The position numbers were made by a program, and so were the translations under genes. Positions 55,087 to 63,275 of a stretch of 64,000 nucleotides of DNA are shown here, piece after piece. Positions within the stretch are counted from its first letter, which is position 1. Every line of letters starts with the position of its first letter. A model generated the notes under the pieces. That model had not been told where the DNA came from. It saw only the letters and a list, made by a program, of their open reading frames with translations, and did no database searches. This DNA is from Saprospiraceae bacterium (lineage in GTDB: Bacteria; Bacteroidota; Bacteroidia; Chitinophagales; Saprospiraceae): NCBI GenBank assembly GCA_016709995.1, contig JADJLQ010000001.1:1150001-1214000 (forward strand), read 5' to 3'.

Positions 55087-58000
55087 TCATGCTTCAATGG
55101 CTTCATCGCGGTTTGTAATCTTGGACATATATGTAACCGAAGGTCTGGTGTTTATCTCCTCCAACGCTTGATAATTAAGCGGATGAGCCACCTTTCCATG
55201 AACATTAGAAGCTTTATTATTAATGTTCCCAAAAGTAATTGCACCTGTAGGACATGCTGATTGGCAAGCTGTCTTTACATCGGTATCTACCAATGTGCGA
55301 TTTTCTTTTTTTGCTGTCAATTTACCTTCCTGGATTCTTTGAGTACAGAAAGAACATTTTTCAATAACTCCCCTTGCCCTCACAGTGACATCTGGATTAA
55401 GAACCATCCTCGTCAAATTGTCTGTCATAAAAGGAGACTCTTCGCCTTCAGTGATAGAAGGTTCATTAATAGGCCATAGGTCAGCTTTCATATAGTCTAA
55501 CCAATTAAATCGACGAACCTTATAAGGACAGTTGTTGGCACAGTATCTGGTACCTACACAACGATTGTAAACCATCTGGTTGATCCCCTCACTATTGTGG
55601 TTGGTAGCATTGACAGGACATACATTTTCGCAAGGAGCATTATGACAATGCTGACACATCAGTGGTTGAAACACTACATTAGGATTGTGAGCATCACCAT
55701 AATAGTATCGATCTACTCTAAGCCAGGTCATTTCATGATGTCGGCTGACTTCTTTTTTACCCACTACGGGGACATTGTTTTCAGCCATACAGGCTACAGC
55801 ACAGGCACCACAACCTATACAAGAATTGAGATCTATGTGCATATGCCACTGAAGACCTTTCTCATAAAACTCTGAATAATCAGGATAAAGTGTCTGATCA
55901 TTGAGATGCTGGAATTCTTTGCGCTCTTCTTTAAGTTCACCTGCAAATTTCTCCAAATCACTAAGGTTAGCGCGTCTAATGACAGATCGATCTACTAAAG
56001 AGCCTTGAAAACCTTGCTTAGCTAAGCCGAAATAGGTAAAAAATACTGTAGCAGCTTCATCAGCATTGATTTTTGTACCGGTCTTCTTATCAATATCTTC
56101 TACTCCCATGGTATGATGATATTGTACACAAGCAAGCCTTTCATTAGAACTCAACTTGACAGGAGCAGCAGCTACGGTATTAAAGTACTGGATCAAACCA
56201 TCTACTATTTGACAATAAGAAAAAACATTGGTACCAATATTTTTTCCTGCAGGGCCAGCCACTTTGCGACCGTAGCCTAACCCTATAGCCATGGTACCCG
56301 GCATTTGGCCAAACTGTTGAATAGTCTCTGTCTCAATAATCCCATTTCCTATACCCAATTTGACTACATCACCATTGGACAAGTCAAAAGCACCGACAAA
56401 CTTATTGACGCCATTGAAAGCCACCGGCACTGCCAAATAATTACCCCAAACACATCGGGTCACCGGGTCAGCCATTTCTTGCAACCATGGGTTGTTGGCA
56501 TGTTGGCCTGCTCCAATATTTACAGTTTCAAAAAACTCAATTTCGTTTTCGGCATTGACTGGTTGAGTTACTTTCAGATTACTTAAATCAATAGCAGGTA
56601 TCGAGACGGCACCTGATTCAGTCGTACTCTCCTCTACAAAAACGCCATTATGTAAAGCTTGATCCCATGAATCATTGAGCAAATATGAATTCAACCAAAC
56701 GTGCCTCAAATAATCATAATAAGGTGATTCTGCCTTTAGGTTTACTGTATTGCTGTCAGCCCACTTCAATAAGGATACTTCAGCCTGCCGGGTATTGAAT
56801 AGAGGAGCTATGGTTGGTTGAATCAATGACAACTGACCTTTTTTAGGCTCCGCATCACCCCAGGATTCCAGGAGATGATGATTCGGCGCAATCATATTGC
56901 ACAGATCACCTGTCTCATTTAATGATCCAGCAAAAGAAATTCTAGATTTTACTTTTGAAACAGCAGCTACAAATTTGTCAGCTCCCGGATAATCATAGGC
57001 TGGATTGGCATTGTCCAAAACGATGAGGACATCTATACTCCCTGCATCCATGTCTGCTATTAACTTTTCAAGGGCTTTTTCATCCCCTTGTCTTTGGTAA
57101 GAAGGAGTGGTAATATCTAGTGTCTTACCGTAATTCTCTAAAAGTTGGTTGATTCTATTGACGATAATTTGTTCAGCAACATTATTGGAACTTGACACAA
57201 CTAAAGAGGCACCTTTGTTGGCTAGCAGTTGGTCGGCTACTTTGGCAAGGGAGCCGGCAGCTTTTTCATTTAGAGGCGGACTGGTCAAGGTAGCACCACC
57301 ACTTTTCGAAGCCAGTGCATTGTATAAAAATGCAATAGCAGCTCCTTGTTCAGAAGGTCTTATCAGTATACGATTATCCGCATTGGACCCTGTCAGTGAC
57401 ATATGACTTTCTACTTGAAAATGGCGGGACATCTTGGCCCCAGCGACCTCACTTATTTTTCTTCCTTTGATATATTGGTGAGCATATTCGATAGGTGAAA
57501 TCCATGTGCCCAGAAAATCAGCATTGAAGCTTACAATGACCTTTGCTTCGTCAAAACGGTAAGATGGGATAGCTTTTATGCCAAAATTGGTTTCATTGGC
57601 GATTAACAAGGCCGCAGAGGAAATAGGATCATAACTGATCACTTCCGTATTTGGATATTTAGATTTAAACTCTCCGATTACTTTTTTAGTGGTCGGAGAC
57701 AATATCGTATTAGAAAGTATTCTGACTTTGGAGGCAGGTAATATTTCTTTTCCAATCTTCTCATCCAATACATCCCACGAAGCAGATTCCCATTTATTTT
57801 CTCCTTTGATCATTGGACCCTGGATACGGTGAGTATCATATAATGACAGCACCAATGCCTGGGCACGCGCGGAGGTACCTCCAAAGGATATATTAGAAAG
57901 TGAATTGCCTTCAATTTTGATGGGGCGTCCTTCTCTGGTTTTGACCAGGATGCTGCAATAATCGCCACCATTTACATATGAAGAAGCGTAATAATTTGCA

Positions 58001-58284
58001 ATCCCGGGTACGATGCTATCTGGTTTGACCAAATATGGCAAGGCTTTTCGTATGGGTGTCTTACAACTGGCTGCCAAAGTAGCGGCTCCCAGTCCAAATC
58101 CCATATATTTAAGAAAGTCCCGTCGGTTGGACTGATGCTCTGGTGAGTCCTCTGACGGTGTAGTCTCATCAGGTCTAATTCGAGATTTTTCGTCGGCTTG
58201 TTTGAGGTAATCTATATCTGAGTTAAGATCTTTTTCTCCTATCCAGATTCCTTCTAATTTGTCGCTCATACTGAATTGATTCAA
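55087..58284 (-). CDS. actB: Alternative complex III subunit ActB (molybdopterin-fold and Fe-S)
   Basis: A 1065-aa periplasmic protein with a Tat signal (RRDFLKYMGFGLGAATLAA, about 53-71). The N-terminal two thirds have a molybdopterin-oxidoreductase fold that in ActB holds no cofactor. The C-terminal third is ferredoxin-like, with CIGCGACAVACMAE, CQHCHNAPCENVCP, YCANNCP and CSFCTQRI / CQSACPTGAI, ligands for one 3Fe-4S and three 4Fe-4S clusters. It links the ActC quinol site to the ActA hemes. Confidence 0.92.
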   Translation of the reverse strand: MNQFSMSDKLEGIWIGEKDLNSDIDYLKQADEKSRIRPDETTPSEDSPEHQSNRRDFLKYMGFGLGAATLAASCKTPIRKALPYLVKPDSIVPGIANYYASSYVNGGDYCSILVKTREGRPIKIEGNSLSNISFGGTSARAQALVLSLYDTHRIQGPMIKGENKWESASWDVLDEKIGKEILPASKVRILSNTILSPTTKKVIGEFKSKYPNTEVISYDPISSAALLIANETNFGIKAIPSYRFDEAKVIVSFNADFLGTWISPIEYAHQYIKGRKISEVAGAKMSRHFQVESHMSLTGSNADNRILIRPSEQGAAIAFLYNALASKSGGATLTSPPLNEKAAGSLAKVADQLLANKGASLVVSSSNNVAEQIIVNRINQLLENYGKTLDITTPSYQRQGDEKALEKLIADMDAGSIDVLIVLDNANPAYDYPGADKFVAAVSKVKSRISFAGSLNETGDLCNMIAPNHHLLESWGDAEPKKGQLSLIQPTIAPLFNTRQAEVSLLKWADSNTVNLKAESPYYDYLRHVWLNSYLLNDSWDQALHNGVFVEESTTESGAVSIPAIDLSNLKVTQPVNAENEIEFFETVNIGAGQHANNPWLQEMADPVTRCVWGNYLAVPVAFNGVNKFVGAFDLSNGDVVKLGIGNGIIETETIQQFGQMPGTMAIGLGYGRKVAGPAGKNIGTNVFSYCQIVDGLIQYFNTVAAAPVKLSSNERLACVQYHHTMGVEDIDKKTGTKINADEAATVFFTYFGLAKQGFQGSLVDRSVIRRANLSDLEKFAGELKEERKEFQHLNDQTLYPDYSEFYEKGLQWHMHIDLNSCIGCGACAVACMAENNVPVVGKKEVSRHHEMTWLRVDRYYYGDAHNPNVVFQPLMCQHCHNAPCENVCPVNATNHNSEGINQMVYNRCVGTRYCANNCPYKVRRFNWLDYMKADLWPINEPSITEGEESPFMTDNLTRMVLNPDVTVRARGVIEKCSFCTQRIQEGKLTAKKENRTLVDTDVKTACQSACPTGAITFGNINNKASNVHGKVAHPLNYQALEEINTRPSVTYMSKITNRDEAIEA

Positions 58285-58309
58285 AAATTTATCTCTAATT
58301 TGTAATATA

Positions 58310-58927
58310 TTAATAATGGCACTTTTGACACTCTAATCCGCCAATGTCTTCAACGGTCACTTTTTTCATCGTGCCATTTTTTAAAGCGTCATGATATTTC
58401 TCGTATTGACCAAGATAATAGTTGTTTGTGCTGAAGCTTTTCACCTCAGTTTCTCGGTGACAATTTACACACCAACCCATAGATAAAGTAGCATATTGCC
58501 TCACGACATCCATGGTCTCTACTTTTCCATGACATTGTTGGCACTCAATTCCGCCTACAGTTACATGTTGTGCATGGTTAAAATATACATGATCAGGCAG
58601 GCTGTGGATTCGAATCCATTCTACCGGACCTTGTATTTTAGGTTTGGTCGAACTGGTAAGACTGGACTTAATTTCATTCCACTGCTCATTCATCACTCTT
58701 TCCCCATCCCGGTCAATAGCCTTTATATTATTGTCTACGAGGTAGTTATCGCCAATCCATTTTTTAAATATCCCTTCGATGTCTTTCTCAGGGAGTTGAT
58801 CATAGTTTGGTATATATTGATTAGTATTTGGGTTAAATCCTACAGAGGCAAATATTTTACTCAACTCTGAGGTACCATAAGTACTACCCTTGGTAATCGC
58901 TTTATGGCAATTCATACAGGTATTCAT
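58310..58927 (-). CDS. actA: ActA C-terminal part, multiheme
   Basis: A 205-aa open frame. The ATG at 58927 (MNTCMNCHKAITKG) is internal to the gene; the same frame is open upstream to the TAA at 58976. It has four CxxCH motifs (CMNCH, CQQCH, CVNCH, CQKCH) plus distal histidines, matching the second half of ActA. It follows ActB's start by 25 bp, as expected in the operon. Confidence 0.8.
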   Translation of the reverse strand: MNTCMNCHKAITKGSTYGTSELSKIFASVGFNPNTNQYIPNYDQLPEKDIEGIFKKWIGDNYLVDNNIKAIDRDGERVMNEQWNEIKSSLTSSTKPKIQGPVEWIRIHSLPDHVYFNHAQHVTVGGIECQQCHGKVETMDVVRQYATLSMGWCVNCHRETEVKSFSTNNYYLGQYEKYHDALKNGTMKKVTVEDIGGLECQKCHY

Positions 58928-58975
58928 GGCCGGAATGACAGAATGTTTGCTTCTGCGGGCTCCATCATGGCAGTA

Positions 58976-59728
58976 TTAGCAATCAATTTTATTCAGCCCG
59001 GCGTGCGTGGTATGAGAAAACTTGATAGGCTGGTCAGGTTGATAGTTTTGCTGCCGACCAAAGCCAATTCCGTTCTTTACCGTAGTATAGCCAGCTAAAA
59101 CTACTCCCAGGATGATTAAAGTGGTGATCATGCCCTTACTGGTCAGAAATTCCCAAAAACTCTTAGGTTCTACAGGCACTTCACCAGCTTGAACTTTACT
59201 AAGACGATTGAGTCCGCCAATCAATCTACTGAGAATAGCGGCCATAAAAACCAATACGCCTAATAAAGCGTACCAAATCCAGCTCAACCCCTGAGGCTTT
59301 GTATCCGTCGTGACTGCAACTACCGGGGCTGCGGCTGCAACGCCATAGGTACCTGCAGCTACACCTTTTATATATGCCTCTATTGATAAAATTTGATCAT
59401 CGGTCAAATTGGGGAATGCAGTCATGACAGTTGGACCCCATTCTTTCCAGAGTGCCTGAGCCCTTGGATGGCCTTTGGCAACTAAAGCCTGAGAATTACG
59501 AATCCATGCACTTAAATCTGCCTCCGGAAAGTCTGCCCATCGATCATTGAATCCTGCTAAAGCTGGCCCTGTAGCCCTGGTCTTCATGTCTTTTGCATGA
59601 CAGGCAGCACAATTATTAGCAAACAAGGTTTTACCTTCATCAGGATTACCCTGAGACCAGGTGGTCGTGAGGAGACTTAGTGATAAAACAAAAAATAAAC
59701 TACTAAATCTGAATATTTTATATATCAT
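58976..59728 (-). CDS. actA: ActA N-terminal part: cytochrome c and membrane anchor
   Basis: A 250-aa open frame with a signal peptide (about 1-24) and a class I cytochrome c domain containing NNCAACHAKDM (about 37-47). Two membrane helices follow (about 150-170 and 198-218), and the piece stops at NKIDC, the first Cys of the next heme motif. The N-terminal monoheme domain is an extra over the minimal pentaheme ActA. Confidence 0.8.
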   Translation of the reverse strand: MIYKIFRFSSLFFVLSLSLLTTTWSQGNPDEGKTLFANNCAACHAKDMKTRATGPALAGFNDRWADFPEADLSAWIRNSQALVAKGHPRAQALWKEWGPTVMTAFPNLTDDQILSIEAYIKGVAAGTYGVAAAAPVVAVTTDTKPQGLSWIWYALLGVLVFMAAILSRLIGGLNRLSKVQAGEVPVEPKSFWEFLTSKGMITTLIILGVVLAGYTTVKNGIGFGRQQNYQPDQPIKFSHTTHAGLNKIDC

Positions 59729-59775
59729 GAAAACTTATATTATAATATTAAGCTTATATGGTTGATATAGCGACG

Positions 59776-59783
59776 CAAAAATA
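59776..59783 (-). promoter_or_regulatory. -7 promoter box of the respiratory operon
   Basis: TATTTTTG on the minus strand (59783-59776) lies 47 nt upstream of the actA ATG at 59728. It is the only TAnnTTTG box noticed in this interval. No TTG at -33 spacing was seen, so an activator may be needed. Confidence 0.5.
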
Positions 59784-59825
59784 GAAAATGGCGATCTGAT
59801 TTTAAGATTTCTTTTAGATTGTTTT

Positions 59826-59852
59826 TTCTATTTAGACACTATCTAAATAGAA
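59826..59852. repeat. Perfect 11-bp inverted repeat upstream of the respiratory operon
   Basis: TTCTATTTAGA (59826-59836), a 5-nt spacer, and TCTAAATAGAA (59842-59852) are exact reverse complements. It lies 43 nt upstream of the operon's -7 box. It lacks the T-run of a terminator in both directions, so a dimeric regulator's operator is likelier. Confidence 0.6.
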
Positions 59853-59983
59853 TCGGTCTGTTTTCTTTCCTGAGGCAGACATTTTCCGCTTTTTCTCAAA
59901 ATCATTTCGGTCCCTAAAGTATCTCATTCTTTATTATATTTCAAGTCTTTAAAAATTCGTTCATTCTGGCTTTATACTTAGCG

Positions 59984-60778
59984 CTACACTGCTACCGGAG
60001 CTTTTATAGTTGCATATGGTGAATAATCTATAAATTCAAAATCGTCAAAATTGAAGTTAAAAATATCTTTAGCTGATGGAGAGATCTTTAATAAGGGGAG
60101 TTTACGTGGTATGCGAGCCAATTGTTCTTTGGCTTGATCCAGGTGATTTGAATATAAATGAACATCACCAAAAGAATGTACAAAATATCCTACTTGTAAT
60201 CCAACCACTTGCGCAATCATATGTGTAAGCAAAGCGTAAGATGCAATATTAAAAGGCACGCCTAAAAAAACATCAGCTGACCTTTGATAAAGCTGGCAAG
60301 ACAATTTACCATCAGCTACATAAAACTGAAAAAGGCAATGACAGGGACACAAAGCCATCTCATCCAATTCAGCCACATTCCAGGCACTCACTATCATCCG
60401 TCGGGAGTCGGGATTGTTTTTGATCGTATGGACCACTTGTGAGATCTGATCGATCGATCTGCCATCTGGAGCAGGCCAACTACGCCATTGCCTACCATAG
60501 ACCGGACCTAAATCCCCCTGAGCATCAGCCCATTCATCCCAAATCTTCACTCCATGATCTTTTAAATAGTTAATATTGGTGTCTCCTTTCAAGAACCAGA
60601 GCAATTCATAAATAATCGATTTAATATGAAGTTTTTTAGTGGTCATGAGTGGAAACCCGGCATTCAGGTCGAATCTCATCTGGTATCCAAACAAACTTTT
60701 AGTGCCAGTCCCGGTACGATCATTTTTTACACTACCCTCGTTTATGATTTTTTGAAGAAGGTCTAGATATGCCTGCAT
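59984..60778 (-). CDS. thyA: Thymidylate synthase
   Basis: A 264-aa cytosolic enzyme, the same length as E. coli ThyA. ALCPCHCLFQFYV holds the catalytic Cys146, RRSADVFLGVPFN-like sequence (QRSADVFLGVPFNIASY) the dUMP-binding Arg, and FGDVHLYSNHLDQ the folate/dUMP loop. It makes dTMP from dUMP using methylene-tetrahydrofolate. Its ATG is only 4 nt after a -7 box, so the mRNA is probably leaderless. Confidence 0.95.
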   Translation of the reverse strand: MQAYLDLLQKIINEGSVKNDRTGTGTKSLFGYQMRFDLNAGFPLMTTKKLHIKSIIYELLWFLKGDTNINYLKDHGVKIWDEWADAQGDLGPVYGRQWRSWPAPDGRSIDQISQVVHTIKNNPDSRRMIVSAWNVAELDEMALCPCHCLFQFYVADGKLSCQLYQRSADVFLGVPFNIASYALLTHMIAQVVGLQVGYFVHSFGDVHLYSNHLDQAKEQLARIPRKLPLLKISPSAKDIFNFNFDDFEFIDYSPYATIKAPVAV

Positions 60779-60782
60779 GGGG

Positions 60783-60790
60783 CAAAAATA
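60783..60790 (-). promoter_or_regulatory. -7 promoter box 4 nt from the thyA start
   Basis: TATTTTTG on the minus strand (60790-60783), then CCCC and the ATG at 60778. It matches TAnnTTTG; no -33 TTG was found at the usual spacing. Confidence 0.5.
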
Positions 60791-60954
60791 ATAAATGATA
60801 ATTTCTTTAATGTGTTAATAATCACGATTGCGATATAATATTTACACGGAATAAGAATTTATACTGGCAAATATGATTTAAGGAATGCTCTGAATATTCA
60901 AGATTATACTTGTAACTTTTCGGCCGCTAAAATTCTAAGAAATAAATAAATATC

Positions 60955-61770
60955 ATGTCGGTACACAAAGAAATTAAAAGGATTACTACCCAGGTATTGC
61001 TGGAAATGAAGGCCAGAAAAGAAAAAATTGCCATGTTGACTGCTTATGATTATTCTATGGCGAAAATCTTTGATGCTGCAGGGATGGATATATTATTAGT
61101 AGGTGACTCTGCTTCGAATGTAATGGCTGGTCATGAGACCACTCTTCCAATCACGCTCGATCAAATGATTTATCATGCGTCATCCGTAATCCGGGGAGTC
61201 AAAAGGTCCTTTGTAGTAGTCGACTTACCTTTTGGCACTTATCAAGGCAACTCAAGGCTGGCCTTAGAAAGCGCCATTAGAATCATGAAAGAATCTGGTG
61301 CTCATGGTGTCAAGCTGGAAGGGGGGCAGGAAATAGAAGAAAGTATAAAGAGAATCCTAAGCGCCGGGATACCCGTCATGGGACATCTTGGGTTGACTCC
61401 CCAGTCGATATACAAATTTGGGACCTATACCGTACGAGCTAAGGATGAAGAGGAAGCAAATAAATTAAAATCCGATGCAAAGTTACTCGAGACGATAGGT
61501 TGCTTTGGATTGGTGCTGGAAAAAATACCCGCAGCATTGGCTCAGGAAGTCAGTGCAAACATTTCCATTCCGACGATTGGCATTGGCGCAGGTCATGATA
61601 CGGATGGTCAAGTGTTGGTATCGCATGATATGTTGGGTATTAATAAAGGGTTCTCCCCTCGTTTTCTTCGCAGATATGCTGACCTCTATGAAACCGTGCT
61701 GGGTGCAACACAACAGTATATCGCTGATGTCAAGGCAGTGAGCTTCCCCAATGACCAGGAACAATACTGA
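60955..61770 (+). CDS. panB: 3-methyl-2-oxobutanoate hydroxymethyltransferase
   Basis: A 271-aa cytosolic TIM-barrel enzyme. MLTAYDYSMAKIFDAAG, DILLVGDSASNVMAGHETT (Mg-binding Asp) and HGVKLEGG (Lys, Glu) are the PanB signature; PTIGIGAGHDTDGQVLV is the C-terminal motif. It makes ketopantoate for pantothenate and CoA. It is followed by mltG with a 1-nt gap, so cotranscription is likely, though the functions are unrelated. Confidence 0.95.
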   Translation: MSVHKEIKRITTQVLLEMKARKEKIAMLTAYDYSMAKIFDAAGMDILLVGDSASNVMAGHETTLPITLDQMIYHASSVIRGVKRSFVVVDLPFGTYQGNSRLALESAIRIMKESGAHGVKLEGGQEIEESIKRILSAGIPVMGHLGLTPQSIYKFGTYTVRAKDEEEANKLKSDAKLLETIGCFGLVLEKIPAALAQEVSANISIPTIGIGAGHDTDGQVLVSHDMLGINKGFSPRFLRRYADLYETVLGATQQYIADVKAVSFPNDQEQY

Positions 61771-61771
61771 T

Positions 61772-62803
61772 ATGAAGAAAAAAATATTTTGGATTCTTGC
61801 AGGAATATGCTTTGCTGGAGCTGGCATGGGCTATTATTATTATGATCAACTCTTCTCCCCTGTCCTGTTTAAAGAACTAAAGCAAAAAGAACTCAAATTA
61901 AAGACCGGATCTACCTTCGAAGATGTTCTATACCAGTTAAAACAAAATAATCAGCTGGCGAGAGAAAATGGATTTAAATGGTTGTCCCAAAAAATGGGCT
62001 ACAATGATAAATCAGTAAAGCCCGGCCGGTACATTCTGACCCCGGGAATGAGCAATATAGAGCTTGTGAGGTTATTGCGAAGTGGTAATCAAACTCCGGT
62101 CAAAATAGTCATATACGAAGGCAGAACACCGGATGATATCATTCGAAAAGCGGATGACCACCTGGAAACGGATATGGCGACCCTGCTCGACACCTTATAC
62201 AGTGAATCATTTTTGGCTTCTATCCAGCACACCAGGGACAATGCAATGAATATATTTATTCCGAATACTTATGAAGTCTATTGGAATATTTCGGCCAGAA
62301 ATTTTTTGATTAAAATGAAACAGGAAGCTGATAAGTTTTGGACTAAAAACAACAGGATCTACAAAGCCAAACTTAAAGGCCTTTCGACGGATGAAGTATA
62401 TACGATGGCCAGCATCGTAGAGAAAGAAACCAACAATAAAGCTGAGAAACCTATCATTGCAGGGGTCTATCTCAACCGATTAAAAAAAGGCATGCGTCTA
62501 CAGGCAGATCCGACCGTAGTTTTTGCAAAAAAAGCTTTTTCAATACAAAGAGTAAAACTGGCTGATCTGGAATTCAATTCGCCGTATAACACTTACCTGA
62601 ATGATGGGCTTCCGCCAGGTCCTATCTCCATCGCCTCCATAGAAAGTATTGACGCCGTCCTGGATGCTGCTGATCATGATTATGTCTACTTCTGTGCCAA
62701 ACCTGGCGCAGTCGGCCAACACAATTTTGCAGCTACTCTTGCAGCTCACAATGCCAATGCGAGAAAATTTCATGATTGGATGAATGAGCAAAAAATAAAA
62801 TAA
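61772..62803 (+). CDS. mltG: Endolytic murein transglycosylase MltG
   Basis: A 343-aa protein with a single N-terminal anchor (about 5-24) and a periplasmic YceG-like domain. Glu217 in ASIVEKETNNKAEKPIIAGV matches the catalytic Glu218 of E. coli MltG, and RLQADPTVVFA and YNTYLNDGLPPGPI are conserved loops. It cuts nascent peptidoglycan strands and sets chain length. The start at 61772 (MKKKIFW) is preferred over an ATG at 61751 inside panB. Confidence 0.93.
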   Translation: MKKKIFWILAGICFAGAGMGYYYYDQLFSPVLFKELKQKELKLKTGSTFEDVLYQLKQNNQLARENGFKWLSQKMGYNDKSVKPGRYILTPGMSNIELVRLLRSGNQTPVKIVIYEGRTPDDIIRKADDHLETDMATLLDTLYSESFLASIQHTRDNAMNIFIPNTYEVYWNISARNFLIKMKQEADKFWTKNNRIYKAKLKGLSTDEVYTMASIVEKETNNKAEKPIIAGVYLNRLKKGMRLQADPTVVFAKKAFSIQRVKLADLEFNSPYNTYLNDGLPPGPISIASIESIDAVLDAADHDYVYFCAKPGAVGQHNFAATLAAHNANARKFHDWMNEQKIK

Positions 62804-62813
62804 ATCCATCATT

Positions 62814-63275
62814 TTGACTTCAAGATCCAAACAGGACTATTTATATGTTGGCATTCAAATGATTCTATTTCTGGTTTATGCCATATCACCATTTGACTCT
62901 TTTAATATACATTTGCCTATCTGGTTAATATATTTATCACTGGTTATCAGCATATTAGGTCTAATATTTGTTTGCATGGCTTTGATTCAACTCAAAACCA
63001 ATCTCACGCCATGGCCTACCCCTAAATCAGATGCTTACCTGGTGCAGAATGGCACATATCAACTAGCAAGGCATCCTATTTATGCAGGCTTGATACTTTG
63101 CCTTGTGGCATACGCTATGTATGAACAAAGCATGATCAAATTGGCCATTTCGGGTGCTTTGATCCTCTTATTTTATTCTAAATCAAAGTATGAAGAGTCC
63201 CTGCTACTCATTAAGTATCCGGAGTATAATGATTATAAACAAAAAGTAGGTAGATTCTGGCCGAAAATATTCTAA
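62814..63275 (+). CDS. Isoprenylcysteine-carboxylmethyltransferase-like membrane protein
   Basis: A 153-aa protein with four membrane segments. GTYQLARHPIYAGLILCLVA and the C-terminal KYEESLLLIKYPEYNDYKQK match the ICMT/PEMT-like family (PF04191-type), in which the RHP motif and the acidic E(E)xxLxxxxxxY tail bind SAM. The substrate in bacteria is usually unknown. No ATG precedes it in frame, so TTG at 62814 is the likely start; the next ATG would remove the first membrane helix. Its stop overlaps the next convergent gene by 4 bp. Confidence 0.75.
   Translation: MTSRSKQDYLYVGIQMILFLVYAISPFDSFNIHLPIWLIYLSLVISILGLIFVCMALIQLKTNLTPWPTPKSDAYLVQNGTYQLARHPIYAGLILCLVAYAMYEQSMIKLAISGALILLFYSKSKYEESLLLIKYPEYNDYKQKVGRFWPKIF

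Larger units (their letters stand above)
58310..59728 (-). pseudogene. actA: ActA multiheme cytochrome with an in-frame TAA in a heme motif
   Basis: The two open frames (58976-59728 and 58310-58927) are in the same phase and are separated only by TAA at 58976-58978. Reading through it gives one 472-residue ActA with six c-type heme motifs: CAACH, C-stop-YCH, CMNCH, CQQCH, CVNCH and CQKCH. The stop replaces the first x of the second CxxCH; CAA (Gln) differs by one base (T for C, at 58978 on the minus strand) and Gln is the usual residue in this position of ActA (CQYCH, from memory). A nonsense mutation, a consensus error, or readthrough are the options. Loss of the last five hemes would disable the complex. 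Confidence 0.8.

Noticed and set aside
58976..58978. TAA reassigned to Gln
   Set aside because: Many intact genes here end in TAA, so a changed code is not supported.
59826..59852. Inverted repeat as thyA terminator
   Set aside because: On the minus strand it is followed by A-rich sequence, not a T-run.
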